Shown here piece by piece: positions 16,673-25,600 of a stretch of DNA of 64,000 nucleotides (positions are counted from its first letter, which is position 1; every line of letters starts with the position of its first letter). The notes beneath the pieces are model-generated. The model ran no database searches. It saw only the letters and a list, made by a program, of their open reading frames with translations, and was not told where the DNA came from. Source of the stretch: Pseudobacillus lumedeiriae (lineage in GTDB: Bacteria; Bacillota; Bacilli; Bacillales; Domibacillaceae); assembly GCF_044891285.1 (NCBI RefSeq), contig NZ_JAUIYO010000009.1, positions 1 through 64,000 of the forward strand. The letters are read 5' to 3'. Both the position numbers and the translations under genes were made by a program.

Positions 16673-18106
16673 TTATCTTGTTTTTATTTTCTCTTTTTTT
16701 GGCACAGTATGAATCGATTGTCCGATCAATCCTTCGACTGCTTCGAGCAAGCCTTCGTTTACGCTTGGGTGGGCATAGGATGGGAATTTGACGTCCTCTT
16801 CTTTTGCAGCCATTTCGAGCAGCTGGACGAAGGTGCTTGACAGTTCGATCGCTCCTTCACCGATCATGTGAATGCCGAGGACGATGTCATTTGAGGCATC
16901 GGAAATGACTTTAATGAAGCCGTCTTTTTTGCCGGTAATCATAGCATAACCATTGCTGCCGAGCGGAAATTGGCTGATGCGGATGTCGATCCCTAGTTCA
17001 CGTGCCTGCTGTTCGGTCCACCCTGCTGAGGCAATGGGCGGAATCGTATGGGCAATCACCGGCAGAAAAGTGAGATCGACTTCCGGGTTGCCGCCGGCGA
17101 TGGCTTCAGCTGCTGATTTTCCTTGCTTGATCGCTTTGACTGCCAGCAGCGGCCCTTCTGTCACGTCGCCGATCGCGTAGATGGAAGGTATAGACGTTTG
17201 CATGTGTCCATTTACGCAAATAAATCCTTCATCCGTTTGCTCGACACCGATTCGGTCAATGCCTAGTTCTTTCACATTCGGCTGCCGGCTGCCGGCCACA
17301 AATACATGCGATCCTGAAATTATTTCCTCTTTTCCACCGGCAAGAAACGTGACATTCACACCCCTTTCCATTTCCTCTGCAGATTGGATTGACGCTTCCT
17401 TCACGACGTTGATTTTTTTCTTTTTAAACAATCGGTCCCATTCTTTATTCACCGACTCATCAAATGGAAAGTCGGCTGCATGTTCTAAAAGGATCGTGAC
17501 TCTTGCTCCTAAAGCGTGAAAACTCGTTGCCACTTCGAGGGAAATATAGTCATTTCCATAGACGATTAAGTGTTCTGGCACGTCTGTCACAGTAAACATT
17601 TCGTGTGACAACAGCACCCGCTTTCCGCTTTTCGGCAAGCCTGGAGGTAAAATAGGTGAGCTTCCTGTCGCAACAATGACCTGTTTACATACATAAATAT
17701 CAAATTGGTGGCCATTTTCAACACCGATGCGGTTTTCGGCAATAAAACCAGCCTTCCCTTGAATGACTTCAACCTTATTCGCTTTACAAAGCGCTTCTAC
17801 CCCTTTTCGAAGCTGTTCGGTCACTTTTTCTTTATAAGAAAGCAGCTGTCCGATATTCAATGTGACTTCTCCTGCTGATAAACCAAGCTCTTGCAGATGA
17901 CTCATTTCCCACTGTTTCTTAGCGGCGTATGTAAATACTTTGGAAGGAATACAGCCTTTATTCAAACAAACACCGCCGAGGGCCTCTCGTTCGACTAACG
18001 TGACGGTCAGACCGAGCTGGGCGGCTCGGATGGCTGCGCTATAGCCGCCCGGGCCGCCGCCGATAATAACGAGATCTCTTTCCTGACTGACTTCTCCAAC
18101 CACCAT
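16673..18106 (-). CDS. lpdV: Dihydrolipoyl dehydrogenase (E3, 477 aa)
   Basis: FAD/NAD disulfide oxidoreductase that reoxidises the lipoyl arm of the complex. N-terminal FAD motif VIIGGGPGGYSAA (13-25), redox-active pair GGVCLNKGCIPSK (C47, C52), NAD domain around residue 180 and a C-terminal dimer domain with the catalytic His-Glu dyad (SYAHPSVNEGLLE). It is the last gene of the operon, one base after the E2 stop. The name lpdV is used because of the branched-chain-type context. Confidence 0.96.
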   Translation of the reverse strand: MVVGEVSQERDLVIIGGGPGGYSAAIRAAQLGLTVTLVEREALGGVCLNKGCIPSKVFTYAAKKQWEMSHLQELGLSAGEVTLNIGQLLSYKEKVTEQLRKGVEALCKANKVEVIQGKAGFIAENRIGVENGHQFDIYVCKQVIVATGSSPILPPGLPKSGKRVLLSHEMFTVTDVPEHLIVYGNDYISLEVATSFHALGARVTILLEHAADFPFDESVNKEWDRLFKKKKINVVKEASIQSAEEMERGVNVTFLAGGKEEIISGSHVFVAGSRQPNVKELGIDRIGVEQTDEGFICVNGHMQTSIPSIYAIGDVTEGPLLAVKAIKQGKSAAEAIAGGNPEVDLTFLPVIAHTIPPIASAGWTEQQARELGIDIRISQFPLGSNGYAMITGKKDGFIKVISDASNDIVLGIHMIGEGAIELSSTFVQLLEMAAKEEDVKFPSYAHPSVNEGLLEAVEGLIGQSIHTVPKKEKIKTR

Positions 18107-19306
18107 TTATATCATCTCCAGCATCAGTTTGTTCGGCTGCTCGATTAAACCCGCAAACCGGTTCGTAAAGGCCACAGCCGTGGCACCGTCAGCGACGCGG
18201 TGATCAAATGACATCGACAGCGTCATCATATGGGCAATCACAATCTCATCGTGTTCATTGACGATCGGCATTTTCTTCGTTTTATGAAAAGCGATCAACG
18301 CTGTTTCCGGGTAATTAATGATCGGCGTCGCACCGGTGCTGCCGAGCGGGCCGACGTTGCTGACGGTAAATGTACTGTTCCTCATATCCGCCGGCTGTAA
18401 TTCTCCGTTTCTCGCTTTTTCGTTCAACCGTTTGATCTCATCATGAATCGTTTTGATCGACTTTTTATCCGCATCGTGAACGACTGGAACGATTAAACCA
18501 TCCTCCGTATCGGCCGCCATGCCGATGTGATAGTCTTTTTTGAGCAAAATCTTTTCGTTTTCTTCATCTAGTTCGGCATTGAATACCGGAAAGTCCTTCA
18601 GTGCAATCACGAGCGCTTTGACGAAGAAGGCCGGCACAGAGACGGATACACCGGCTGCTTTCAGTTCTTCACGCAGCTTCAGCAAGTTCGTCATATTGAC
18701 TTCATCGAAATGAGTGACATGCGGAATGGTAAAGAGCGACTTTGTCATCTTTTTGGCGATTTGCCTGCGTATGCCGCGGAACGGAATTTCATCCGGCGGG
18801 GACGCTTGCTGCTTCACCGAATGCTCTTTTGGCGGCGCCTTAGTTTCTGCTTTTGGCTGCTGTATTCCCTTCAAAAACCGGTATACATCTTCTTCTGTCA
18901 CCCGGCCCGATGGATCAGATGGCGTCACGTCTTCAATATTAATGTGGTTGTCGCGGGCGATTTTCCGTGTGTATGGTGTTGCCAATACGCGGTTAAAAGT
19001 AGAAACGAAGGCCTTTTTTTCAGCCGGTGATTCTGTTTTTACCTCTTCAATAGCGGCCGTCACTTTATGATCTTTCGCTTCAATATAAAGCAGCGTCGTA
19101 CCGACTTGAACCGTTGTGCCCGTGTCAACAACGATTTCTTTCACGATGCCAGTGCCCGGCGACGGCAGCTCAGCCACCATTTTATCCGTCTGCACTTCGA
19201 CAAGCGGCTGATCCGCAGTTACCTGATCTCCTGGTTTCACGAGATAATGGAGAATTTCCCCCTCCGTCATCCCTTCCCCAATATCATGCAGCCTCACCTC
19301 TAACAC
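18107..19306 (-). CDS. bkdB: Dihydrolipoyl acyltransferase (E2) of a branched-chain-type complex (399 aa)
   Basis: Core of the 2-oxo acid dehydrogenase complex. A single lipoyl domain with the modified Lys in VQTDKMVAE (K42), a peripheral-subunit binding domain (TPYTRKIARDNHINIEDV, around 110-128) and a catalytic domain ending in SFDHRVADGATA (His-Asp active site). Start chosen at GTG 19306, seven bases after AAAGGAGG; the 37 codons upstream are open but come from non-coding sequence next to a repeat array. Substrate class (branched or aromatic 2-oxo acids) cannot be decided from sequence. Confidence 0.94.
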   Translation of the reverse strand: MLEVRLHDIGEGMTEGEILHYLVKPGDQVTADQPLVEVQTDKMVAELPSPGTGIVKEIVVDTGTTVQVGTTLLYIEAKDHKVTAAIEEVKTESPAEKKAFVSTFNRVLATPYTRKIARDNHINIEDVTPSDPSGRVTEEDVYRFLKGIQQPKAETKAPPKEHSVKQQASPPDEIPFRGIRRQIAKKMTKSLFTIPHVTHFDEVNMTNLLKLREELKAAGVSVSVPAFFVKALVIALKDFPVFNAELDEENEKILLKKDYHIGMAADTEDGLIVPVVHDADKKSIKTIHDEIKRLNEKARNGELQPADMRNSTFTVSNVGPLGSTGATPIINYPETALIAFHKTKKMPIVNEHDEIVIAHMMTLSMSFDHRVADGATAVAFTNRFAGLIEQPNKLMLEMI

Positions 19307-19384
19307 AATATCCCTCCTTTTAAGAAAAGCGAAAGGCGCCTGCAGCTGGACAATAGAAAAGCGGAAGGCGAGTTTTTTACTTTT

Positions 19385-19556
19385 ATGCGCGCCTTTCGCT
19401 GGATTATGCGCGCTCATGACTCATTTGTGCGCGGGAGGCACCGGTTTGTGCGCGCCTATGACACATTTATGCGCGGGGTTGCCGGTTATGCGCAACCCGG
19501 CGACGTTTGTGCGCGGACTTCACCGATTTATGCGCGGGAACGACGATGATATGTGC
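19385..19556 (-). repeat. 21-nt-period GYGCAY array 3
   Basis: RTGCGC hexamers (GCGCAY on the minus strand) at 19385, 19406, 19427, 19448, 19469, 19488, 19509 and 19530, with a final ATGTGC at 19551. All steps are 21 except one of 19. It occupies the whole gap between the E1-beta and E2 genes of one operon. Because 21 is a multiple of three, a plus-strand frame reads a heptad pattern (THLCAGG, APMTHLCAG), which I take as a by-product. Confidence 0.87.
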
Positions 19557-19568
19557 ACCCACTCTTCA

Positions 19569-20594
19569 TTAAAAATGAACAACCTTTTCGATGCCTTTGA
19601 CTACGCGCTCTGGTGTTGGCAGGAAGTGTTCTTCGAGTGCAAAAAATGGGACTGGCACGTCGAAGCCTGTGATGCGTTCGATCGGTGCCCGCAAGTATAA
19701 GAAGGAGGTGTCGTTAATGATCGATACGATGTCGTTGCCGAGGCCGCCGGTTGAATGGGCTTCATGCACGATGACCGCTCTTCCCGTTTTTTGCACCGAT
19801 TCCGCGATAAGGCCACGGTCAATTGGATAGAGTGTGCGCAAATCGATGATGTCACAGCTGATGCCCTTTTTCTCTGCCTGCTCGGCTGCTTTTTCAACGA
19901 CGGTCATCATGGCCCCCCAGGCGATCAGCGTGACGTCGGTTCCTTCCCTTACTTTCTTTCCTTTGCCGATTTCGACGGTGTATTTGCCGGTCGGCACTTC
20001 TTCCCGCTTGGCACGATAGCTTCTCATCGGTTCGAGCATCAGTACAGGGTCCGGATCTTCCATGGCGGCAATGAGCAGACCTTTCGCGTCATAAGGAGTG
20101 GCTGGACAAACGACCTTTATGCCCGGCATATGAGTGAACAGTGTTTCTGTACTGTCCGAATGAATTTCCGGTGCGCGGATGCCCGCTCCGTATGGGGCAC
20201 GAATGACCATTGGCACGGTAAAATGCCCCATCGTTCTCATACGCAGCCGGGAAACGTGCGTCATGATTTGCTCATAAGCCGGATAAATAAAGCCGAGAAA
20301 CTGGATTTCCGCGATCGGCTTAAAACCGTTTACCGCAAGGCCGACAGACGTTCCGATAATTCCCGCTTCTGAAAGCGGCGTATCAACCACGCGGTCGGCA
20401 CCGAATTTTTCCTGCAGTCCTTCCGTCGCACGGAACACTCCGCCGTTTTTTCCGATATCCTCACCGAGAATCATCACGCTTTCATCTGTCTCAAGCAATG
20501 TTTTCATCCCATCATTGACCGCCTGCACGATCGTTAACAATTGAGTGGTTTCTTTTTTTGGCGGCATATTCTCCAGCCTCATCTCCATTGCCAT
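19569..20594 (-). CDS. bkdAB: 2-oxo acid dehydrogenase E1 beta subunit (341 aa)
   Basis: Beta subunit of the thiamine diphosphate-dependent decarboxylase. It has the transketolase-type domain with GEDIGKNGGVFRATEGL (44-60), TPLSEAGIIG (76-85), VVIRAPYGAGIRAPEIHS (about 129-146) and the C-terminal EAHSTGGLGNDIV. Length is that of branched-chain E1-beta with a short N-terminal extension. The ATG lies next to the E1-alpha stop, preceded by GGGGGGAG. Confidence 0.95.
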   Translation of the reverse strand: MAMEMRLENMPPKKETTQLLTIVQAVNDGMKTLLETDESVMILGEDIGKNGGVFRATEGLQEKFGADRVVDTPLSEAGIIGTSVGLAVNGFKPIAEIQFLGFIYPAYEQIMTHVSRLRMRTMGHFTVPMVIRAPYGAGIRAPEIHSDSTETLFTHMPGIKVVCPATPYDAKGLLIAAMEDPDPVLMLEPMRSYRAKREEVPTGKYTVEIGKGKKVREGTDVTLIAWGAMMTVVEKAAEQAEKKGISCDIIDLRTLYPIDRGLIAESVQKTGRAVIVHEAHSTGGLGNDIVSIINDTSFLYLRAPIERITGFDVPVPFFALEEHFLPTPERVVKGIEKVVHF

Positions 20595-20595
20595 C

Positions 20596-21651
20596 TTACT
20601 CCCCCCTCAAATGTGCGAGATATGATTCTTTCTGGTCGGCAAGCTGGGCCGGCATTTCTGCATACACATGGTCGAATAAATCCTCCACGTTTGCTTGCGG
20701 ATAGCTTTCCATCGCTTCGACAGCGGCTTCTATTTCCGCCTTCACCTTTTGATCGATTTCAGCGACCCACGCTTCATTCCAATAGCCGTGATTTTTCATA
20801 AAACGCTCCATGCGCAAAAGCGGATCAACAATGCCTTTCCCTTGATCGGCTGGCCGGTACTTCGTCGGATCATCTGCTGTCGTATGAGCACCGGTACGCC
20901 AAGTGACGGCTTCAATTAATGTCGGGCCGCTGCCAGCGCGGGCATCATCCAGCGCTTTTTTCACTTCAAAATAGACAGAGAAACAGTCGTTGCCGTCAAT
21001 GCGTACACCCCGAATGCCGTAAGCGACGGCCTTTTGTGCAATCGTTTCTGAATTCATCTGCCTTTCAATGGGAACGGAAATGGCATATCGATTGTTTTGA
21101 TTAAAGAAGACAGCCGGCACTTTAAAAACACTCGCAAAGTTCATTCCTTCATGGAAATCGCCTTCTGACGTAGCGCCGTCGCCAAAGTAGGCAATGGCCG
21201 CATTTTTCGTTCCTTTGCGTTTTTCAGCCCAAGCGGCGCCGGCTGCGTGAGGAAGCTGTGTAGCAATGGGCACAGCTGGAGGGAAAATTCTCTTGCCTTT
21301 CGGCGGCACACACCCTTCCGTGCGGCCGTTCCAGTAAAGATATGTCGCTGCCATGTCGGCGCCAAATGTCAGCTTTGCTCCATGGTCGCGGTACGTCGGA
21401 AACATCCAGTCATCCGCTCCAAGCGCCAGTGCACTTCCGACTTGGGACGCTTCCTGCCCTTCAAACGGCGCATACGTCCCGAGCCGTCCCTGCCGCTGCA
21501 AGCTGATTGCTTTTCTATCAAACGTTCGAATTCTATGCATGTGATAATAAAGGTCTTTCACTAGCTGCTCGTCGATTTTTTCTTTATAGGAAGAGTCCAC
21601 CACGTTCCCCTCATCATCGATTACCTTTTTGATTGGATATTGAGTCTTCAT
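20596..21651 (-). CDS. bkdAA: 2-oxo acid dehydrogenase E1 alpha subunit (351 aa)
   Basis: Alpha subunit carrying the thiamine diphosphate site: YFGDGATSEGDFHEGMNFAS around residues 164-183 with the terminal NQNN. RQGRLGTYAPFEGQEASQVG and MFPTYRDHG are family blocks. It opens the dehydrogenase operon and directly follows phenylalanine dehydrogenase, so phenylpyruvate is a plausible substrate in addition to branched-chain 2-oxo acids. That preference is inference from context. Confidence 0.95.
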   Translation of the reverse strand: MKTQYPIKKVIDDEGNVVDSSYKEKIDEQLVKDLYYHMHRIRTFDRKAISLQRQGRLGTYAPFEGQEASQVGSALALGADDWMFPTYRDHGAKLTFGADMAATYLYWNGRTEGCVPPKGKRIFPPAVPIATQLPHAAGAAWAEKRKGTKNAAIAYFGDGATSEGDFHEGMNFASVFKVPAVFFNQNNRYAISVPIERQMNSETIAQKAVAYGIRGVRIDGNDCFSVYFEVKKALDDARAGSGPTLIEAVTWRTGAHTTADDPTKYRPADQGKGIVDPLLRMERFMKNHGYWNEAWVAEIDQKVKAEIEAAVEAMESYPQANVEDLFDHVYAEMPAQLADQKESYLAHLRGE

Positions 21652-21670
21652 GATATCCCTCCGAACAGTA

Positions 21671-22813
21671 TTAGTCGCGAATATCCCATTTTGGCTTTAC
21701 GGAAGAACTGAAAAAGCTGTTCCTTCTGCTTCTGGCAGCCATTCTTTGCTCACACATTTTATTTGCTGCCTCCACCGTTGTTATGTGATCAAGCTCGGCC
21801 TGCTGATATACTTCTAGGAGCGCGTTGTAAATGTGTTTCGTCTTTGCAAGCACACGCTCTTTGTTTGCTCCGTACAATTCATCAGCAACTTGAATCAGTC
21901 CTCCGGAGTTAATCATATAATCAGGAGCATACAGAATGCCCTTTTCTACGAGTTGTCTGCCATGATCTTCCGTCAGCAGCTGATTGTTCGCTGAACCTGC
22001 AATCGCCTTTACTTTAAACTGTTTCATCGTTGCATCATTCACTACCCCGCCAAAGGCACATGGAACGAACACGTCCGCTTCCTGAGAGTAAATTTCATCG
22101 CTTCCGACGACTGTCACAGCCCCAGGCGTTGTGTGAGCCCTTTCCTGAATCGCCTTTATACTCTGTTCATTAATGTCAGTGACGAAGATGCGTGCCCCCG
22201 CTTCAAGCAGACCTTCTGCTACTTTATAACCGACTTTGCCAAGACCTTGAACCGCGTACGCTGCACTGCCAAGATCTTCTTTACCAAACAACATTTTGTT
22301 CGTTGCCTGTATACCGTACAGGACACCCATCGCTGTCGGAACCGAAGAGTCTCCTCCTCCGCCGTAAGCTTCCGGCACGCCGACGATGCACTTTGTTTCT
22401 TTCATTGCATGGATGAAATCTTCCATGTTTGTGCCCATATCAGTTCCCGTATAAAAACGGCCGCCAAGAGAAGCAACGAATTGACCGAATGCGCGGAACA
22501 GCTCAGGTGATTTATCTTTTTGCGGATCACCGATAATCACTGCTTTTCCGCCCCCAAAATCCACGTCAGCTGCCGCGCATTTGTAGGTCATTCCTTTCGA
22601 TAGACGAAGAACGTCCTCCAATGCTTCCTCTACACTGTCGTAAGGCTGCATACGGCAGCCGCCGAGCGCAGGACCTAATGTTGTATCATGAATCGCGATG
22701 ATCGCTTTCAGCCCTGTTTCCTGGTCGTTGCAAAACACCACTTGTTCGTGTTCAGACATTTGTTCAAAAAGAAGAAATCCTTCTGTGATGGATGTTTTTT
22801 TTACTAGACTCAT
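21671..22813 (-). CDS. pdh: Phenylalanine dehydrogenase (380 aa)
   Basis: NAD-dependent oxidative deamination of L-phenylalanine to phenylpyruvate and ammonia. Glu/Leu/Phe/Val dehydrogenase fold with IHDTTLGPALGGCRM (41-55), catalytic Lys pair K78 (GMTYKCAA) and K90 (DFGGGKAVI), and the NAD motif VQGLGKVGYKVAEG. Close over its length, as I recall it, to the B. badius enzyme (380 aa), including the unusual GTDMGTNMEDFIHAMKET and the end SSVKPKWDIR; leucine dehydrogenases differ there. Start at ATG 22813, not the upstream TTG, because AGGGA is seven bases before it. A cre-like site lies in the leader. Confidence 0.9.
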   Translation of the reverse strand: MSLVKKTSITEGFLLFEQMSEHEQVVFCNDQETGLKAIIAIHDTTLGPALGGCRMQPYDSVEEALEDVLRLSKGMTYKCAAADVDFGGGKAVIIGDPQKDKSPELFRAFGQFVASLGGRFYTGTDMGTNMEDFIHAMKETKCIVGVPEAYGGGGDSSVPTAMGVLYGIQATNKMLFGKEDLGSAAYAVQGLGKVGYKVAEGLLEAGARIFVTDINEQSIKAIQERAHTTPGAVTVVGSDEIYSQEADVFVPCAFGGVVNDATMKQFKVKAIAGSANNQLLTEDHGRQLVEKGILYAPDYMINSGGLIQVADELYGANKERVLAKTKHIYNALLEVYQQAELDHITTVEAANKMCEQRMAARSRRNSFFSSSVKPKWDIRD

Positions 22814-23260
22814 ATTCAATCCCTGCTTTCATTATGCTTAGTGAAGCGCTTTCATTTTTTAGCGCTGACAAGATGATCACTTTTAGGAAGAGGGAACAAA
22901 CCTTATTCCATAACATTCTATGCTACTTTAAGTATAAAAGGTTAAACGTCATCTATATATATCAAAGCGACTGAATTTTCGTGTCCATATTTACTTTTCG
23001 CATGGATTTTTTACCAATCCACTCCACTTTGTAAAGCGCTTTCATTTTACGAAAGGACGAGGTGAATGATGTTTGTTGATGTTGCTAATCGGAAGGCGCG
23101 AGACTTCTGCAGAAATCAGCAGGTACGTTTAACAAAGCCTGCAAAAAAGAAGAGCTGTCCCAAAAGAAAAGCATCAGACCCTTCTCACTGTATCGCCTGC
23201 CGACGAAAGTCGTTGAAGAGGTGAAACTTTTATGGGACAGCTCTTACGCTGTGAATATAG
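22814..23260. other. Regulatory gap between pdh and the Lrp-type gene
   Basis: Two CcpA-like half-matched sites are present: TGAAGCGCTTTCA (22842-22854, one base short of the usual 14) and GTAAAGCGCTTTCA (23031-23044, 12 of 14 to TGAAAGCGCTTTCA). A degenerate family 1 repeat fragment is at 23072-23140. I see no -12/-24 (sigma-54) promoter of the kind that drives bkd in B. subtilis. The rest is AT-rich leader sequence. Confidence 0.5.
23151..23244 (-). terminator. Long-loop terminator of the Lrp-type gene
   Basis: Arms AGAGCTGTCCCA-AAAG and CTTTTA-TGGGACAGCTCT enclose about 60 bases. On the minus strand the second arm is followed by TCTTTTTT. Confidence 0.65.
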
Positions 23261-23710
23261 CTATTTATGTTCCTCATTTGCTGGTAAAATAATTTTCTCA
23301 GGAACAGGAGATTTCAATACGATCGAAGTATGAATGATGCCGAACTCAATCAAATAATCAATAAGCTGATTTAAATGCTCCATGTCCTTAACGGCCGCTT
23401 TTAGTAAATAATTAACGGTGCCGGTTAAGCGGTGGCATTCAATAATATCAGGATGTTCATCCGTCATTTGCTCAAATTCGTTATAAGGAACACTAATTTC
23501 ACTTACTTGAATAAATAAAAGAATATGACGGCCGACAGAGGCGGGAGAAACTCTTGCACTGATTTTGTCTATGATCCCTTTCTCCATCAGCCTGGTGAAC
23601 CGTTCCGCCACGCTCGGCCGGCTAAGCGATAGCTTCTTTGATAAATCACTTAATGTTATTCTTCCGTCTTCTTGAAGAATTTTGATCATTTGAATATCCG
23701 TCTCGTCCAT
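23261..23710 (-). CDS. Lrp/AsnC-family transcriptional regulator (149 aa)
   Basis: Amino-acid-responsive regulator. N-terminal winged HTH (DIQMIKILQEDGRITLSDLS, LSLSRPSVAERFTRL, residues 4-47) and a C-terminal RAM domain (ECHRLTGTVNYLLKAAV near 90-106). Start at ATG 23710 with AAGGTGG upstream; ten earlier open codons are not used. Placed between pdh and an amino acid symporter, so a role in controlling phenylalanine uptake and deamination is likely, but the target is unproven. Confidence 0.9.
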   Translation of the reverse strand: MDETDIQMIKILQEDGRITLSDLSKKLSLSRPSVAERFTRLMEKGIIDKISARVSPASVGRHILLFIQVSEISVPYNEFEQMTDEHPDIIECHRLTGTVNYLLKAAVKDMEHLNQLIDYLIEFGIIHTSIVLKSPVPEKIILPANEEHK

Positions 23711-23875
23711 GCTTCCACCTTCACATCCTTTTATAGTCAAAAGTTGGAAAGTTCAGGCTGTTAGGAAACTCCTGTCCCCGGGGACAAGCATTTTCAATCA
23801 GCCTGATCGTGTCTACAATCTTTTCGTATATGTTACATTGTATTCATGAAAAAACAAAGCATACTGCACAGACGT

Positions 23876-25219
23876 TTAAATGATACCGAGTACATCTAAG
23901 TAAACAATGATAATAGCGATCGGTGCCAAATACTTAATTAACAGAAACCAGATGGCAAATATCTTTTTCCCGATAGATGAACCGGCGGATATTTCTTCTA
24001 GAAGTCTTTGTTTAGAGATTTTCATTGGAACGAAAATCGCGATTAACAGCGCTCCGAGCGGCATTAACAAGTTGCTGACAAGGTAGTCGGCTGCATCAAA
24101 AATCGTTTTATTAAAGATCAGAACATCGCTCAATACCCCATAAGATAAGGCAGATGGAATACCAACGATAAAAATAAGCAGACCGATGATCCACGAGAAT
24201 TTCATCCGTTTGCTGTCGTTTCCTTTCGCCAGGACAGCGACAATAATTTCCAGCATAGAAAAAGCGGATGTTAGTGTCGCAAACAAGAACAGCACTAAAA
24301 AAGCAACTAAGAACAGAGCACCGAACGGAATTTGATTAAACACCGTTGGCAGCACATTAAATAAAAGAACGGGACCCGCATCTGGCTTCAGTCCAAATGA
24401 AAAAACGGCCGGAAAAATAGCCAGTCCTGCTAAAATAGCAACGAGTACATTCAATGTCACAATCGAAATCGCGGATTGCGGAATGCTTTCTTTTTTCGAT
24501 AAATAAGAACTGTAAGTGACCATGACAGACACCCCGACGCTCAGTGCGAAGAACGACTGTCCCATCGCGAACAGAATCGTTTCGGATGTGATTTTTGATA
24601 AATCCGGCTTTAGGAAGAACTCGATCCCCGCCATTGATCCGTGGAGCGTGACCGAGCGGAAAATAATGAGAAGAAATAAAATAAACAAGGCCGGCATCAT
24701 AAACTGGCTTGCTCTTTCAATTCCCGCGGTGACCCCTTTAGATACAACGTAAATCGTGATGACCATAAAGAGAAATTGGGCAGCTGTGGCTAAAAATGGA
24801 TTCGAGATCGTTTCGCCAAATAAGGCGCCATACTGTGCTTCTGATAATCCGCTTAACTCTCCCGTAACCCCTTTAAAAATATAAATTAAGATCCAGCCGC
24901 CCACTACGCTATAAAACGACAGCAAGACAAAACATGTAAAAATACCGAGACGGCCAATCAAGTGCCAAGACGAATTCGGCGCAAGTTCCTTATATGCTTC
25001 AATGGCATCTTTCTGCGTACTTCTTCCAATGATAAATTCGCCAATTAATAACGGCAGTCCGACGAGCAGCGTAAAGAGAACAAAGATGAAAAGAAAAATT
25101 CCTCCTCCGCTCGTTCCAGCCACATAAGGGAATTTCCAAATGGCGCCGAGTCCAATTGCTGACCCCGCCGCCGCTAGAATAAATCCCAGCTTAGATGACC
25201 ACTGTTCTTTTTGCTCCAT
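23876..25219 (-). CDS. Sodium:neurotransmitter-symporter-family amino acid transporter (447 aa)
   Basis: LeuT-fold Na+-coupled importer. It starts with the family signature WSSKLGFILAAAGSAIGLGA (residues 7-26; GSAIGLGAIWKFPYV is diagnostic) and has about 11 hydrophobic segments, as bacterial members do. Bacterial relatives carry tryptophan, tyrosine, leucine and similar amino acids. The neighbours pdh and Lrp suggest phenylalanine; sequence alone does not prove it. Confidence 0.92.
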   Translation of the reverse strand: MEQKEQWSSKLGFILAAAGSAIGLGAIWKFPYVAGTSGGGIFLFIFVLFTLLVGLPLLIGEFIIGRSTQKDAIEAYKELAPNSSWHLIGRLGIFTCFVLLSFYSVVGGWILIYIFKGVTGELSGLSEAQYGALFGETISNPFLATAAQFLFMVITIYVVSKGVTAGIERASQFMMPALFILFLLIIFRSVTLHGSMAGIEFFLKPDLSKITSETILFAMGQSFFALSVGVSVMVTYSSYLSKKESIPQSAISIVTLNVLVAILAGLAIFPAVFSFGLKPDAGPVLLFNVLPTVFNQIPFGALFLVAFLVLFLFATLTSAFSMLEIIVAVLAKGNDSKRMKFSWIIGLLIFIVGIPSALSYGVLSDVLIFNKTIFDAADYLVSNLLMPLGALLIAIFVPMKISKQRLLEEISAGSSIGKKIFAIWFLLIKYLAPIAIIIVYLDVLGII

Positions 25220-25600
25220 TTTTTCACCTCATTACATTATTAGAAAAAGCTATGTTACACTCCCCTGTTGATTTCCACTTGGGCGCTCCAATCAACAAAG
25301 AGACAACATCAACAATCATCATGAACATAGCCATTAGAAAAATAAAACATTGAAGCTGTTAACAAACGTTTCCAGCCGTCTGTTTTGTCTATTCCCTGTA
25401 CTTCTATGATCTTTTTCAGCTGTCACAAATGTAGCATCTGCGTCATTTTATCAATCCGCTATACATCCGTCAATTACGTGTTTAGAAAAATGATTCTTTT
25501 AAAAATCATAAATATTTTCCAACAAAAAAAGGGCAGATGGAATCTCCCCTCTATAAAAAAGTTTTTTCAATAAAATACTATTCAGCTATTTCACGCTCGT
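25220..25600. other. Gap between symporter and flavoprotein genes
   Basis: Holds a strongly shortened family 1 repeat (GTTGATTTCCACTTGGGCG..., 25270-25303) and a family 2-like scrap near 25355-25375. No gene or clear promoter seen. Confidence 0.45.

Noticed and set aside
19307..19417. N-terminal extension of the E2 protein (37 extra residues)
   Set aside because: The upstream frame is open, but the GTG at 19306 has AAAGGAGG at ideal spacing and the lipoyl domain begins at once. The extension is derived from intergenic sequence next to array 3.
19416..19700. 94-residue plus-strand ORF with THLCAGG-type heptads
   Set aside because: It runs through array 3 and then antisense to the E1-beta gene; no ribosome binding site.
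21671..22813. Leucine dehydrogenase (bcd) of the bkd operon
   Set aside because: Position fits bcd, but the sequence blocks follow phenylalanine dehydrogenase, as far as I can recall those sequences.
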